NCBI RefSeq assembly: GCF_014138045.1
Contig: NZ_JACGXA010000001.1
Location: 2,899,001-2,963,000, forward strand
Reading direction: 5' to 3'
Length of the DNA: 64,000 nt
DNA from: Nocardioides ginsengisegetis
GTDB lineage: Bacteria > Actinomycetota > Actinomycetes > Propionibacteriales > Nocardioidaceae
The notes under the pieces: model-generated
Database searches by the model: none
Seen by the model: the letters and a program-made list of their open reading frames with translations, nothing else
Told to the model about the DNA's origin: nothing
Shown: positions 46,889 to 58,479 of the stretch, one piece after another
How positions within the stretch are numbered: position 1 is the first letter of the stretch
Layout: every line of letters begins with the position of its first letter
Program-made: the position numbers and the translations under genes

Positions 46889-47284
46889 ATGACCACCTAC
46901 CGGGTTGCGGAAGCAGCCGAGCTGCTCGGCGTCAGCGACGACACCGTCCGTCGCTGGGTCGACGCCGGCCGGCTGCCGACCGACACCGTCGAGGGCAGGA
47001 CGGTGATCCCGGGGGTCGACCTGGCCGCCCTGGCCGAGTCCCTGGCCGACCACCCCGACCGCGAGCGCACCCGCGCCTCGGCCGTCAGCGCCCGCAACCG
47101 GCTGTCCGGGATCGTCACCCGCGTCGTGAAGGACACCGTCATGGCCCAGGTCGAGATGATCTGCGGCCCCTACCGGATGGTCTCGCTGATGAGCACCGAG
47201 GCCGCCGACGAGCTCGGCCTCGAGCCCGGGGTGCGAGCCATCGCCTCCGTCAAGTCAACCAACGTCGTCGTGGAGCGCCCGTGA
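46889..47284 (+). CDS. HTH-TOBE (molybdate-binding) regulator
   Basis: A 131-residue protein. The N-terminal MerR/excisionase-like helix-turn-helix (YRVAEAAELLGVSDDTVRRWVDAGRLP) is followed by a single TOBE/molbindin domain from about residue 65 (ARNRLSGIVTRVVKDTVMAQVEM ... VRAIASVKSTNVVVE), which binds molybdate or tungstate in Mop/ModE proteins. It heads the modABC genes and overlaps modA by 4 bases (GTGA). The compact HTH plus one TOBE architecture is common in actinomycetes and unlike the larger E. coli ModE. It probably represses the operon when molybdate is ample. Confidence 0.85.
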   Translation: MTTYRVAEAAELLGVSDDTVRRWVDAGRLPTDTVEGRTVIPGVDLAALAESLADHPDRERTRASAVSARNRLSGIVTRVVKDTVMAQVEMICGPYRMVSLMSTEAADELGLEPGVRAIASVKSTNVVVERP

Positions 47285-48027
47285 AGAAGCACATCGCCGC
47301 CCTGTCCCTCCTCACCCTGCTCGCGCCGCTCGCGGCGTGCGGCGGCAACGACAGCGGGGACACCACGATCACCGTGCTCGCCGCGTCGTCGCTCACCGAG
47401 ACCTTCACCCAGCTGGCCGACCAGTTCGAGAAGGACCACCCGGGCGTGACGGTCAAGCTCAGCTTCGACTCCAGCGCGACCCTCGCCCAGCAGGCCGTCG
47501 ACGGCGCGCCCGGCGACGTCCTGGCGACCGCCGACACCGGCACCATGGACACCGCCCGGGACGCGCTCGCGAGCGACCCGAAGGTCTTCGCCACCAACAC
47601 GATGGTGCTGGTCACCCCCGCCGACAACCCGGCCGGCATCACCGGCTTCCAGGACATCGAACAGGGCGGCGTCACCTACGTCGTGTGCGTGCCGACCGCC
47701 CCCTGCGGCAAGGTCGCGGCCGCCCTCCTCGACGACAACGGCGTGCAGGCGAAGCCCGCGAGCCAGGAGGTCGACGTCAAGTCGGTGCTGGCCAAGGTCA
47801 CCAGCGACGAGGCCGACGCCGGATTCGTCTACACCACCGACGCCCAGGCCGCCCGCGACGCCGTCGAGACGTTCGAGATCCCCCAGTCGGCCGACGAGCC
47901 CACGTCCTACCCGATCGCCACGCTCGACCAGTCGAAGGAGTCCGACCTCGCCCAGCAGTTCGTCGACCTGGTGACGTCCGCCGACGGGCAGGCCGTCTTC
48001 ACCGCGGCCGGCTTCGGGACCCCGTGA
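47281..48027 (+). CDS. modA: Molybdate ABC transporter, substrate-binding lipoprotein
   Basis: A 248-residue lipoprotein (lipobox LAAC, Cys20) with the ModA fold: ITVLAASSLTETFTQLADQFEKDHP at the N-terminus is the oxyanion-binding serine region, and LVTPADNPAGITGFQDI, CVPTAPCGKVA and DAGFVYTTDA are later landmarks. It binds molybdate or tungstate outside the membrane. The GTG start overlaps the regulator stop. Two cysteines (residues near 139 and 144) may form a disulphide. Confidence 0.93.
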   Translation: MKKHIAALSLLTLLAPLAACGGNDSGDTTITVLAASSLTETFTQLADQFEKDHPGVTVKLSFDSSATLAQQAVDGAPGDVLATADTGTMDTARDALASDPKVFATNTMVLVTPADNPAGITGFQDIEQGGVTYVVCVPTAPCGKVAAALLDDNGVQAKPASQEVDVKSVLAKVTSDEADAGFVYTTDAQAARDAVETFEIPQSADEPTSYPIATLDQSKESDLAQQFVDLVTSADGQAVFTAAGFGTP

Positions 48028-48034
48028 CGACCCC

Positions 48035-48828
48035 GTGACCAGGTCCGCCCGTCCGCTCGGACGCCCGCCCCTCGTCCTGGTCGTCCCGGGCACGGTGGCG
48101 GCCGCCCTGCTGGTGCTGCCGCTCATCACCCTCGTCCTGGACACCCCGTGGGGCAGCTTCTGGGACGAGGTCCGCACCCAGGCGGTCCGCGACGCCCTGC
48201 GGATCACCGCGCTCGCCTCGGCGGTCACGGTCGTCGCGTGCCTGGTCCTCGGCACGCCGCTGGCCTGGCTGCTCGCCCGCGTCGACTTCCCCGGGCGGAG
48301 CGTGCTGCGGGCGGCGGTCGCCGTACCCCTCGTGCTGCCGCCGGTCGTGGCCGGCGTGGCGCTGGTGACCGCCCTGGGCCGCCACGGCGTGGTCGGCGCG
48401 CTGCTCCGCGACGCCGGGCTGACCATCCCCTACACGACGACGGCGGTCGTCATCGCGCACACGTTCGTCTCGATGCCGTTCTACGTCCTCAGCGTCGAGG
48501 GCGCGCTCCGCGCGGGCGGCGAGCAGTACGACGTCGTCGCGGCGACCCTGGGCGCCGACCGGTGGACGACCTTCCGCCGGGTCACGCTGCCGCTCGCGAT
48601 GCCGGGCGTGATGGCCGGCGCGATGCTGGCCTGGGCGCGGTCGCTGGGCGAGTTCGGGGCCACCATCACCTTCGCCGGCAACTACCCCGGCACCACCCAG
48701 ACCATGCCGTCACTGATCTACGGCGCCCTCCAGGCCGACCCGCAGGTCGCGCGCACGCTGAGCATGGTGCTGCTCGTCGTGTCGCTGGCGATCCTCGCCG
48801 CCCTCCGCAACCGATGGCTGACGACACC

Positions 48829-48832
<4 letters not shown>
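48035..48832 (+). CDS. modB: Molybdate ABC transporter, permease
   Basis: A 265-residue integral membrane protein with about six helices. The EAA loop that contacts the ATPase is AATLGADRWTTFRRVTLPLAMPGVMAG near 170-200, and LARSLGEFG-like ARSLGEFGATITFAGN is the usual molybdate-permease signature. It starts at GTG 48035, 7 bases after modA, and its stop overlaps the modC start. Confidence 0.93.
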
Positions 48833-49806
<974 letters not shown>

Positions 49807-49822
49807 CCGTTACCATCACGCC

Positions 49823-50839
49823 ATGACCGAGAGCCGCAGTCCGTCCTCCTCCGCTCCCGACCGCAACCTGGCCCTCGAGCTGGTCCGCGTCACCGAGGCC
49901 GCCGCCATGGCCGCCGGCCGCTGGGTCGGACGGGGCGACAAGAACGGCGCCGACGCCGTGGCCGTCAACGCGATGCGCGTGATGATCTCCAGCATCGGCA
50001 TGGACGGCGTGGTCGTGATCGGCGAGGGCGAGAAGGACAACGCCCCGATGCTCTACAACGGTGAGCGGGTCGGCGACGGCACCGGTCCCGAGTGCGACGT
50101 CGCGGTCGACCCGATCGACGGCACCACCCTGACTGCCAAGGGCATGAGCAACGCCGTGGCCGTCCTCGCCGTCGCGCCGCGCGGCTCGATGTACGACCCC
50201 TCCGCCGTGTTCTACATGGAGAAGCTGGTGACCGGCCCGGAGGCGGCCGACGTGGTCGACATCCGCAACTCGGTCGCCGAGAACATCCACCAGGTCGCGA
50301 AGGCCAAGGGCTCGAGCCCCTCCGACGTGACCGTGGTGCTGCTCGACCGGCCCCGCCACCAGCACCTGGCCGAGGAGATCCGCGCCACCGGTGCCCGGAT
50401 CAAGTTCATCGTCGACGGCGACGTGGCCGGCGCCATCTCCGCGGCCCGTCCCGACAGCGGCGTCGACCTGCTGCTCGGCATCGGCGGCACCCCCGAGGGG
50501 ATCATCGCCGCCTGCGCCATGAAGAGCCTCGGCGGCGTGATCCAGGGCCGCCTGTGGCCGCAGGACGACACCGAGCGGCAGAAGGCCCTCGACGCCGGGC
50601 ACAACCTCGACCCCGACTTCGTGCTCTCGACCGACGACCTCGTCACCGGCGACGACTGCTTCTTCGTGGCCACCGGCATCACCGACGGCGACCTGATGCG
50701 CGGGGTGCGCTACCGCGCGGGCGGCTGCACCACCGAGTCCCTGGTGATGCGCTCGCGCAGCGGCACGATCCGCAAGATCAGCTCCGAGCACCAGCTCTCG
50801 AAGCTACGCAGTTTCGCTGCGATCGACTTCGAGGGCTGA
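49823..50839 (+). CDS. glpX: Fructose-1,6-bisphosphatase, class II
   Basis: A 338-residue GlpX-type phosphatase of gluconeogenesis. [30 protein letters not shown] near 95 (metal site), [17 protein letters not shown] and [20 protein letters not shown] are the family blocks. Actinomycetes commonly use this class as their only FBPase. It starts 16 bases after modC, though it is likely to have its own promoter. Its 3' end overlaps the convergent esterase gene by 36 bases. Confidence 0.95.
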   Translation: MTESRSPSSSAPDRNLALELVRVTEAAAMAAGRWVGRGDKNGADAVAVNAMRVMISSIGMDGVVVIGEGEKDNAPMLYNGERVGDGTGPECDVAVDPIDGTTLTAKGMSNAVAVLAVAPRGSMYDPSAVFYMEKLVTGPEAADVVDIRNSVAENIHQVAKAKGSSPSDVTVVLLDRPRHQHLAEEIRATGARIKFIVDGDVAGAISAARPDSGVDLLLGIGGTPEGIIAACAMKSLGGVIQGRLWPQDDTERQKALDAGHNLDPDFVLSTDDLVTGDDCFFVATGITDGDLMRGVRYRAGGCTTESLVMRSRSGTIRKISSEHQLSKLRSFAAIDFEG

Positions 50840-51640
50840 GCCCAGCGCCTGCCGCCGCAGCGCGGTGGTGACGTGGTCGATGACCCGCGGGTCGACCGCC
50901 ATCCCGACGTGGGAGGCGGTGACCTCGACGGGCACGGCGAGCGGGTCGACGCAGGCCCGCCAGTCGACGATGCCGTCGCGGCGGCTGTAGATCGCGGTGA
51001 AGCCGACCCCCAGCGGGACCGGTGACCGGCTCTCGTCGAAGCTCTGGCGCGCGCACGACCCGGCGACGCACTCCTCCGACATGAGCCCGGGCACCCCGGC
51101 CCGGCTGAGCCGGACGAGGACGTCGAGGCTCGCGGTCAGCGAGATGTGGTGGGCGGCCGGGGCCAGCATCGGGCTGCCGAGGGTGACGATCCCGGACACG
51201 AGGTCGGGACGGCGTACGGCGAGCCCGCGCGCGAGCATCCCGCCCAGGCTGTGCCCGACGATCTGGACGCGGGTCCCCCGGCGGATCACGATCGACTCCA
51301 GCCGGGACTCGAGCTGGGCCGCGGCGTTGAGCGTGCAGCCGATGTTGGCGTGGATGTGGGACCGGTAGGTCCGGAAGCCCTGGGCCCTCAGCGAGCGGTG
51401 CATCAGGCTGAGCGTGCCGTCGCCGGCCATGAAGCCCGGCACCAGGATCACCGGATCGCTGACGCGGGAGCTCGCGCGGGCGGCGTAGGGCGTGGCCCGG
51501 CGGGTGCGGGCGTCCCCCACGGCCCGGAGGGCGAAGCGGCCGGCCTCGGTCACCAGGCTGCCCTCGCGGAGGACCGCAGCCGGGTGTGGCCTCTCGAACC
51601 CCTCGGGGCGGAGGAAGCTGGCCAGTGTGGAGGACCTCAC
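50804..51640 (-). CDS. Alpha/beta hydrolase, lipase-type
   Basis: A 278-residue alpha/beta-hydrolase. [17 protein letters not shown] gives the oxyanion region, [15 protein letters not shown] near 132 the nucleophile elbow (Ser134 by count), and [19 protein letters not shown] and [16 protein letters not shown] the Asp and His regions. It resembles the lipase/esterase group that acts on acyl esters; there is no signal peptide. Its end overlaps glpX on the other strand. Confidence 0.85.
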   Translation of the reverse strand: MRSSTLASFLRPEGFERPHPAAVLREGSLVTEAGRFALRAVGDARTRRATPYAARASSRVSDPVILVPGFMAGDGTLSLMHRSLRAQGFRTYRSHIHANIGCTLNAAAQLESRLESIVIRRGTRVQIVGHSLGGMLARGLAVRRPDLVSGIVTLGSPMLAPAAHHISLTASLDVLVRLSRAGVPGLMSEECVAGSCARQSFDESRSPVPLGVGFTAIYSRRDGIVDWRACVDPLAVPVEVTASHVGMAVDPRVIDHVTTALRRQALGSALEVDRSETA

Positions 51641-51728
51641 ATGCCCACGGTACGGCCGAGAACCGCCGAATCCTCGTCAATGACGGACAGATCACGTCCG
51701 TTTCCTCACTATTTGATTGACTTGAGGT

Positions 51729-52626
51729 ATGCCTCCGCGTGTGTCCGACGAGCTGCTCGCCCCGCTGCCGTCCGGGATCGAGCTCTGCTACCAGACCTTC
51801 GGCGACCCGTCGGGTCGTCCGCTGCTGCTCGTGATGGGGCTCGGCGGGCCGATGAACTGGTGGGACTCCGACCTGTGCCGGATGCTCGCCGAGGCGGGGT
51901 TCTACGTCATCCGCTACGACAACCGCGACACCGGCCGGTCCAGCCGGATCGGTGTGCGGGTCAAGCGGTCCACGATCGTCCGGGCCTTCACGGGAGGTCG
52001 CGTGCGGGCGCCGTACAGCATCCCGGACCTGGCCGACGACGCCTTCGGGCTGCTCGACCACCTCGGCCTCGAGGCCGCCCACGTGGTGGGCGTGTCGATG
52101 GGCGGGATGATCGCCCAGACCATGGCGATCACCCAGCAGCGGCGGGTGCTGAGCCTGACGAGCATCATGTCCACCACCGGCAAGCGCAGCGTCGGGTGGC
52201 AGCACCCATCACTGCTGCCGACCCTGATCGGGTCCCGCGGGCCGGGGCTGGAGAACTACGTCCGGTCCAGCCGCCGGGTGTGGCGACTGATCGGCTCGCC
52301 GGGCTACCCGCAGAGCGACGCCGAGCTCCGGGCCAAGGCCGAGGAGACGTTCGCACGGGGCGTCTCGGCCAGCGGCGTGATGCGCCAGATGCTGGCCGTC
52401 CTGACCCAGCCCAACCGGTCGCTGCGCCTGCGCGCACTGCGCGTGCCGACCCTGGTGATCCACGGGCTGGACGACAAGATGGTGCACGTCTCCGGTGGCC
52501 GCGCGACTGCCGCGGCCATCCCGGGGGCCGAGCTGCTGCTCATCCCCGGGATGGGCCACGACATGCCGCCGGCGCTCTTCGAGAGCTACGTCCAGGCGAT
52601 CTCCCGCACGGCCGACCGGGCGCGGG

Positions 52627-52637
<11 letters not shown>
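51729..52637 (+). CDS. Alpha/beta-fold hydrolase
   Basis: A 302-residue alpha/beta-hydrolase of the prolyl-aminopeptidase/epoxide-hydrolase-like type. GIELCYQTFGDPSGRPLLLVMGLGGPMNWWD at the start, GVSMGGMIAQTMAI near 125 with the nucleophile serine, and LVIHGLDDKMVHVSGGRATAAAIPGAELLLIPGMGHDMPP with the Asp and His. No membrane segment. The ATG at 51729 follows GAGG. It is convergent with the ABC ATPase gene, overlapping by 11 bases. Confidence 0.87.
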
Positions 52638-53709
<1,072 letters not shown>

Positions 53710-53839
53710 GTTGGTTCTTCTCCTTCACCGGCAGGTACGTGCCGGACGATCCGTAGTGAAGTGACGCGCCTCACACTAGGGGTTGGCGCGGGATGGGCCT
53801 AGGCCCGTCTCGACAGCGGGCACCTCCCGTCCTGACGGG

Positions 53840-54874
53840 TCATCCGCGCGCCCCGACGGCGGGGCTGCGCACCGAGCCGCCCGGCGCGAGCGGCATCGGC
53901 AGCCGAACGGTCCCGACGTCGGCCCAGCCGGGGTCGACCAGGGCCTGCACGGCGCGGGCACCGAGCTCGTTGAAGGGCAGCGCCACCGACACCACCCGCG
54001 GACGCAGCCAGGTGGCCAGCTCGCTGCCGTCGAAGGAGACGACCGAGACGTCGCGGGGCACGTGGAGGCCGTTGCCCGCCAGGGCCTGGTAGGTGCCCAT
54101 GGCGATCCGGTCGTTGAGGCACAGCAGCCCGGCGGGTCGCGCGCCCCGGCGCAGCCAGGCGTCGACGGCGTCGTAGGCGTCCTCCACACCCCAGTGGCAC
54201 GGGACGACGCTGGTCACGCTGCGGCCGGCCTCGGCCAGCCGCGCCCGGATGCCCTCCAGCCGGCCCGGACCGGCCAGGGCGTTGGGCGTCGGGTCCTCGC
54301 CGATCACGTGGATCTCGCCCGTGACGCCGGCGTCGAGGAGCACCCCGGCGGCGGTCCGGCCGCCGGCGTACTCGTCGGGGAGCACCGCGGGGATGTTGGT
54401 CGTCGGATCGACGCAGTTGAGCAGGACGGTGCGCAGCCGCTTGAGCTCGGCCGGCACCCGCACCTCGAGGCTCGTCAGCGTCGCGTAGACGATGCCGTCG
54501 ACCTGCCGGTCGAGCATCTCCTCGATCAGCAGGTGCTCCAGCGCGGGGTCACCCTGGGTCTCGCCGATGACGAGCAGGTGCTCGCTCGCGCGGGCCGCGG
54601 CGCTCGCACCGGCGAGCATCTGGCTGGCGAAGTGACCGCTCGCGACGAAGTCGGAGATCACCCCGAAGGTGCTGGTGGTCCGGGTGCGAAGACTGCGGGC
54701 GTTGCGGTTGGGCCGGTAGCCGAGGTGGGCCACCGCTTCGCGCACCCGGCGCTCGGCATCGGCGGAGATCCGCATCTCCGCCGACCTCCCGTTGAGGATG
54801 TACGACGCGGTCGTGGTCGAGACGCCGGCCCGCTCGGCGACGTCGGTCAGCGTCACCTTCTTCGTCGTCACCAT
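53840..54874 (-). CDS. LacI-family transcriptional regulator
   Basis: A 344-residue regulator. The N-terminal HTH (VTLTDVAERAGVSTTTASYILNGR) and hinge (RISADAERRVREAVAHLGYRPNRNARSLR) are typical. The ligand domain has FGVISDFVASGHFASQML, HVIGEDPTPNALAGPGRLEG and LLCLNDRIAMGTYQALAG, as in sugar-binding LacI proteins. The start at 54874 is chosen because the residues immediately after it begin the HTH. It is divergent from the solute-binding protein gene. It most likely represses that operon until an alpha-galactoside or its product binds. Confidence 0.92.
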   Translation of the reverse strand: MVTTKKVTLTDVAERAGVSTTTASYILNGRSAEMRISADAERRVREAVAHLGYRPNRNARSLRTRTTSTFGVISDFVASGHFASQMLAGASAAARASEHLLVIGETQGDPALEHLLIEEMLDRQVDGIVYATLTSLEVRVPAELKRLRTVLLNCVDPTTNIPAVLPDEYAGGRTAAGVLLDAGVTGEIHVIGEDPTPNALAGPGRLEGIRARLAEAGRSVTSVVPCHWGVEDAYDAVDAWLRRGARPAGLLCLNDRIAMGTYQALAGNGLHVPRDVSVVSFDGSELATWLRPRVVSVALPFNELGARAVQALVDPGWADVGTVRLPMPLAPGGSVRSPAVGARG

Positions 54875-54911
54875 CCCGCCCCCTCTTCCCGTCCGCGTTT
54901 CAAATCGTTGC

Positions 54912-54961
54912 TTGACAGTGACGTGCGCCACAGAACATGATCCTGCTGATTCGATTCAGCA
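54912..54961 (+). promoter_or_regulatory. Promoter with overlapping LacI-type operator
   Basis: TTGACA (54912-54917) and CATGAT (54936-54941) are spaced by 18 bases, close to the housekeeping sigma consensus. An 18-base palindrome with arms TGCTGA (54944-54949) and TCAGCA (54956-54961) lies just after the -10, at the transcription start, where a LacI protein would block initiation. It reads towards the solute-binding protein gene at 55042. Confidence 0.7.
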
Positions 54962-55041
54962 TGTGTCGGGGGTCACAGTAGCCCCGCTGGCACCCTCCGA
55001 GTCAACCAAGTGCCACTCGCCGTCAAACCTGAGGAGAAACG

Positions 55042-56343
55042 ATGCGAGTACGAGGTCGTACCGCCCTGATGGCGGCCGTTGCCGCCGCGTCCATGTCCCT
55101 CACCGTCACCGCATGCGGTGGCGGTGGGAGCTCGTCCGACAGCAAGACCGTCACCATCTGGAGCAGCGTCGACCAGCCCGTCCAGGACGGCCTGCTCAAG
55201 GCTCTGGAGGCCAAGATCAAGGCCGGCGGGGACGACATCACGATCAAGTGGGAGAAGGTTGAGAACATCAACCAGCTGATCATCACGAAGATCCAGTCGG
55301 GCGACACCCCCGACATCGCACTCGTACCGCAGCCGGGCGTGGTCTCGCAGATGAACCAGCTCGGCGCCGTCAAGGCCCTCGACGACGCCGTGGACATGAG
55401 CTCGCTGCAGTCGAGCATGATGCCCGGCACGCTCGAGTCCGGGACGATCGACGGCAAGCTCTACGGCCTGCTCGTCAGCGCCAACGTCAAGGGCCTGGTC
55501 TTCTACAACAAGAAGGACTGGGACAAGAAGGGCTACGACGCGTCCACGGTCACCGACTTCGCCAGCCTCGAGGCGCTGGCCGACAAGATGAAGTCCAAGG
55601 GCGACACCCCGTGGTGCTTCGGCATCGAGTCCGACACCGCCACCGGCTGGCCTGCCACCGACTGGCTCGAGACGCTGGTCATGAAGCAGTCCGGCGCCGA
55701 CGTCTACAACCAGTGGGTCTCCCACGACATCGCCTTCGACGACGCTGCGGTCAAGTCTGCGGGCCAGGAGATGGAGAAGCTCCTCTTCGGCGACGGCAGC
55801 GTGCTCGGCGGCATCAAGTCGGCCACCAGCACCAACTTCGGTGAGGCGGGCACGCCCATGTTCGACAGCCCGTCCAAGTGCGAGATGCTCGTCCAGGGCT
55901 CCTTCATCACCGGCTTCTTCCCGAAGCCCGTGGTCGCCGACCTCGACGCCAACGTCGGTGTCTTCGGCTTCCCGCCCGCCACCGCCGGTGGCGAGAACCC
56001 CGTCGAGGGTGGTGGCGACCTGCTCACCATGCTCAACGACAGCGCCAACGTGAAGAAGGTCGTGGGCTACCTGTCGGAGACCGACATCGGCAACGACGCG
56101 GCCCCGAACAGCTCGTTCTTCTCGCCGCACAAGGACTTCGACACCAGCCTCTACCCCAACCAGGTCACCAAGGACGAGGCCGACTACGCCTACAACGCCT
56201 CGACGTTCCTCTTCGACGGGTCGGACTCCATGCCCGCCGAGGTCGGCACGGGCTCCTTCTGGAAGGAGATGACCGCGTGGATCAGCGGTGACGAGGACCT
56301 GGACACGGCCCTGAAGAACATCCAGGACAGCTGGCCCAGCTAG
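55042..56343 (+). CDS. Sugar ABC transporter, solute-binding lipoprotein
   Basis: A 433-residue lipoprotein (lipobox VTAC, Cys25) of the UgpB/MalE-like CUT1 type. The start of the mature part (TVTIWSSVDQPVQDGLLKAL) and DTPDIALVPQPGVVSQMNQLGAVKAL are typical, with several tryptophans and tyrosines for sugar stacking. Together with the GH36 enzyme, the ligand is probably an alpha-galactoside (melibiose, raffinose or related). The ATG at 55042 follows GAGGAG. A stable hairpin follows the gene. Confidence 0.88.
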   Translation: MRVRGRTALMAAVAAASMSLTVTACGGGGSSSDSKTVTIWSSVDQPVQDGLLKALEAKIKAGGDDITIKWEKVENINQLIITKIQSGDTPDIALVPQPGVVSQMNQLGAVKALDDAVDMSSLQSSMMPGTLESGTIDGKLYGLLVSANVKGLVFYNKKDWDKKGYDASTVTDFASLEALADKMKSKGDTPWCFGIESDTATGWPATDWLETLVMKQSGADVYNQWVSHDIAFDDAAVKSAGQEMEKLLFGDGSVLGGIKSATSTNFGEAGTPMFDSPSKCEMLVQGSFITGFFPKPVVADLDANVGVFGFPPATAGGENPVEGGGDLLTMLNDSANVKKVVGYLSETDIGNDAAPNSSFFSPHKDFDTSLYPNQVTKDEADYAYNASTFLFDGSDSMPAEVGTGSFWKEMTAWISGDEDLDTALKNIQDSWPS

Positions 56344-56360
56344 CCGTCCGGGCCCGAGCA

Positions 56361-56402
56361 GCACCCGGGGGCGCGGGCAACCACCGCCCGCGCCCCCGGT
56401 GC
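56361..56402 (+). terminator. Hairpin between binding-protein and permease genes
   Basis: Left arm 56361-56378 pairs with right arm 56386-56402, a 17-bp stem with a single bulged base. There is no T-run. Its place within the operon suggests that it limits read-through or protects the upstream mRNA, so that more binding protein than permease is made. Confidence 0.6.
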
Positions 56403-56458
56403 ACTCGGGTTCTCCGTCGTCCCTCAACCCCGTCACGACCCAAGGAGGTCGGCACACC

Positions 56459-57442
56459 ATGGGCGGTAAAGCGGTCATTGCCCTGTTGACGGTCATCGCC
56501 GGTATCGGCGGCGCGATCATCGTCTTCTGGTTGCTCAACAAGCTTGCGGAGATCCTGCCAGGCAGGTGGGAGGACCGGATCAAGCCCTACCTCTACATCC
56601 TCCCGGCCTTCGGCGCGATCGTGCTCTACCTCGTCTACCCGGCGGTGCTGACGGTCATCAACAGCTTCAAGGACAACTTCAGCCGCGAGTACGTCGGCTT
56701 CAAGAACTACAGCGCCCTGTTCCAGGACCACAACTTCCGGGACACGCTGTTCAACACCGTCCTGTGGATCCTGATCGTCCCGGCGATCACCGTCATCCTC
56801 GGCCTGCTGGTCGCGGTCCTCGCCGACCGCCTCAAGCCGACCGGCGAGAAGGTCACCAAGACCGTCATCTTCCTGCCGATGGCGATCAGCATGATCGGCG
56901 CGGCGACCATCTGGCGCTTCGTCTACGTCTCCAACCCCAAGGGCACGGCCCAGACCGGACTGCTCAACGCCTTCGTCGGCACCCTGGGCTCCGACCCCGT
57001 CCAGTGGCTGCAGAAGCAGAACTTCCACCTCAACAGCCTGCTGCTGATGGTGATCCTGGTCTGGCTCCAGGTCGGGTTCTCCATGGTGCTGCTCTCCGCG
57101 GCGGTCAAGGGCGTCCCCGTCGACACCCTCGAGGCTGCCCGCATCGACGGCGCCAACGAGCGCCAGATCTTCTGGCGGGTCGTGCTCCCGCAGATCAAGG
57201 GCACGGTCATCACGGTGTTCATCACCGTGACCATCGGCGTGATGAAGATCTTCGACATCGTCTACGTCAACACCAACGGAAACTTCAACACCAACGTGCT
57301 GGGCAACGAGTTCTACAACCAGATCAGCACCTTCATCAACTACGGCAAGGCGTCGGCGATCGTGGTGATCCTCATGGTCGCGGTCGTCCCGATCATGTGG
57401 TACCAGGTGCGCAACTTCCGGGCCGAGGAGGCGAACGGATGA
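56459..57442 (+). CDS. Sugar ABC transporter permease (MalF-like)
   Basis: A 327-residue permease with about seven helices. The EAA motif that binds the ATPase is DTLEAARIDGANERQIFWRVVLPQIKG near 221-247. Early residues PYLYILPAFGAIVLYLVYPAVLTVINSF are typical of the first transmembrane part of MalF/UgpA. An excellent AAGGAGGT ribosome site (56442-56448) precedes the ATG. It overlaps the next gene by 4 bases. Confidence 0.92.
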   Translation: MGGKAVIALLTVIAGIGGAIIVFWLLNKLAEILPGRWEDRIKPYLYILPAFGAIVLYLVYPAVLTVINSFKDNFSREYVGFKNYSALFQDHNFRDTLFNTVLWILIVPAITVILGLLVAVLADRLKPTGEKVTKTVIFLPMAISMIGAATIWRFVYVSNPKGTAQTGLLNAFVGTLGSDPVQWLQKQNFHLNSLLLMVILVWLQVGFSMVLLSAAVKGVPVDTLEAARIDGANERQIFWRVVLPQIKGTVITVFITVTIGVMKIFDIVYVNTNGNFNTNVLGNEFYNQISTFINYGKASAIVVILMVAVVPIMWYQVRNFRAEEANG

Positions 57443-58356
57443 CCGACACAGCCGCAACTCCCGCCACGGCGACGCCCACGGGGCAGCCGCGCCGGGCCGC
57501 CACGCACGTCGACGCCAACCCGGCCAAGGCCGGGTGGTTCGCCAAGATCGTCCTGACCGTCCTGTGCGTGCTCTGGATGGTCCCGATCCTGGGCACCTTC
57601 GTCACGTCGTTCCGGACCATCGACGACGTGAACAAGTCCGGGTGGTGGCACTTCTTCACGCCGACCGGGTTCACCGACGCGACGATCGACAACTACCACC
57701 ACGCCCTGTCCGGCAAGGGCATGGGAGACGCGTTCATCAACAGCCTCGCGATCACCCTGCCGGCGACATTCATCCCGATCCTGGTGGCCGCGGTCGCGGC
57801 GTACGCCTTCACGTTCATGGAGTTCAAGGGCCGGGACTTCCTGTTCCTGATGATCGTGAGCCTGCTCGTCGTGCCCAACTACGTCGCGTTCATCCCGATC
57901 ACCAAGATCTACCGGGACGTCGGCATCAACGGCACGTTCGCGGCGGTGTGGCTGGCCCACATCGGGTTCGGCATGTCGCTGGCGATCTACATCCTGCGCA
58001 ACTACATGGCGACCCTGCCCAAGACCGTCATCGAGTCGGCGAAGATCGACGGCGCCAGCCACTTCCAGACGTTCTACAAGCTGGTGCTGCCGATGTCGGT
58101 GCCCGCGCTCGCGTCGTTCGCGATCTTCCAGTTCCTCTGGGTCTGGAACGACCTGCTCGTGGCCCTGGTGTTCCTCGGCCCCGGCGACAAGGAGCCGGTC
58201 ACGGTCAACCTGACCCACTTCAAGACCCAGCTCGGACAGGGCTGGGAGCTCACGACCGCCGGCGGCTTCCTCACGATGCTGCTGCCGATCATCGTGTTCC
58301 TGGCGCTGCAGCGGTTCTTCGTCCGCGGCCTGACCGCGGGCGCGGTCAAGGGCTGA
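57439..58356 (+). CDS. Sugar ABC transporter permease (MalG-like)
   Basis: A 305-residue permease with six helices and a 35-residue cytoplasmic N-terminus rich in Ala, Thr and Pro. The EAA motif is TVIESAKIDGASHFQTFYKLVLPMSVPALAS near 195-225. The C-terminal ALQRFFVRGLTAGAVKG is the usual UgpE/MalG ending. It overlaps the upstream permease gene (ATGA), so the two subunits are made together. A strong terminator follows. Confidence 0.92.
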   Translation: MTDTAATPATATPTGQPRRAATHVDANPAKAGWFAKIVLTVLCVLWMVPILGTFVTSFRTIDDVNKSGWWHFFTPTGFTDATIDNYHHALSGKGMGDAFINSLAITLPATFIPILVAAVAAYAFTFMEFKGRDFLFLMIVSLLVVPNYVAFIPITKIYRDVGINGTFAAVWLAHIGFGMSLAIYILRNYMATLPKTVIESAKIDGASHFQTFYKLVLPMSVPALASFAIFQFLWVWNDLLVALVFLGPGDKEPVTVNLTHFKTQLGQGWELTTAGGFLTMLLPIIVFLALQRFFVRGLTAGAVKG

Positions 58357-58380
58357 GCCCAGGACCATCGAGTCACACCT

Positions 58381-58414
58381 CGAACGCCCGGGCAGCCCAC
58401 TGCCCGGGCGTTCG
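58381..58414 (+). terminator. Intrinsic terminator after the permease genes
   Basis: A perfect 15-bp stem, CGAACGCCCGGGCAG (58381-58395) with its complement at 58400-58414, and a 4-base loop, followed by CGTTTC. It ends the transporter transcript, or reduces read-through into the alpha-galactosidase gene. Confidence 0.75.
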
Positions 58415-58428
58415 CGTTTCCACCCATC

Positions 58429-58463
58429 CCCCACCCTGCCCCCCACCCTGCCCCCACCCTGCC
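58429..58463 (+). repeat. Three short tandem repeats before the alpha-galactosidase gene
   Basis: The 11-12-base unit CCCCACCCTGCC occurs three times in a row just upstream of the AAGGAG ribosome site at 58465-58470. It is a simple tandem repeat in the leader of the next gene; copy-number change could affect spacing. Confidence 0.7.
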
Positions 58464-58479
58464 CAAGGAGTGCGTCCGC

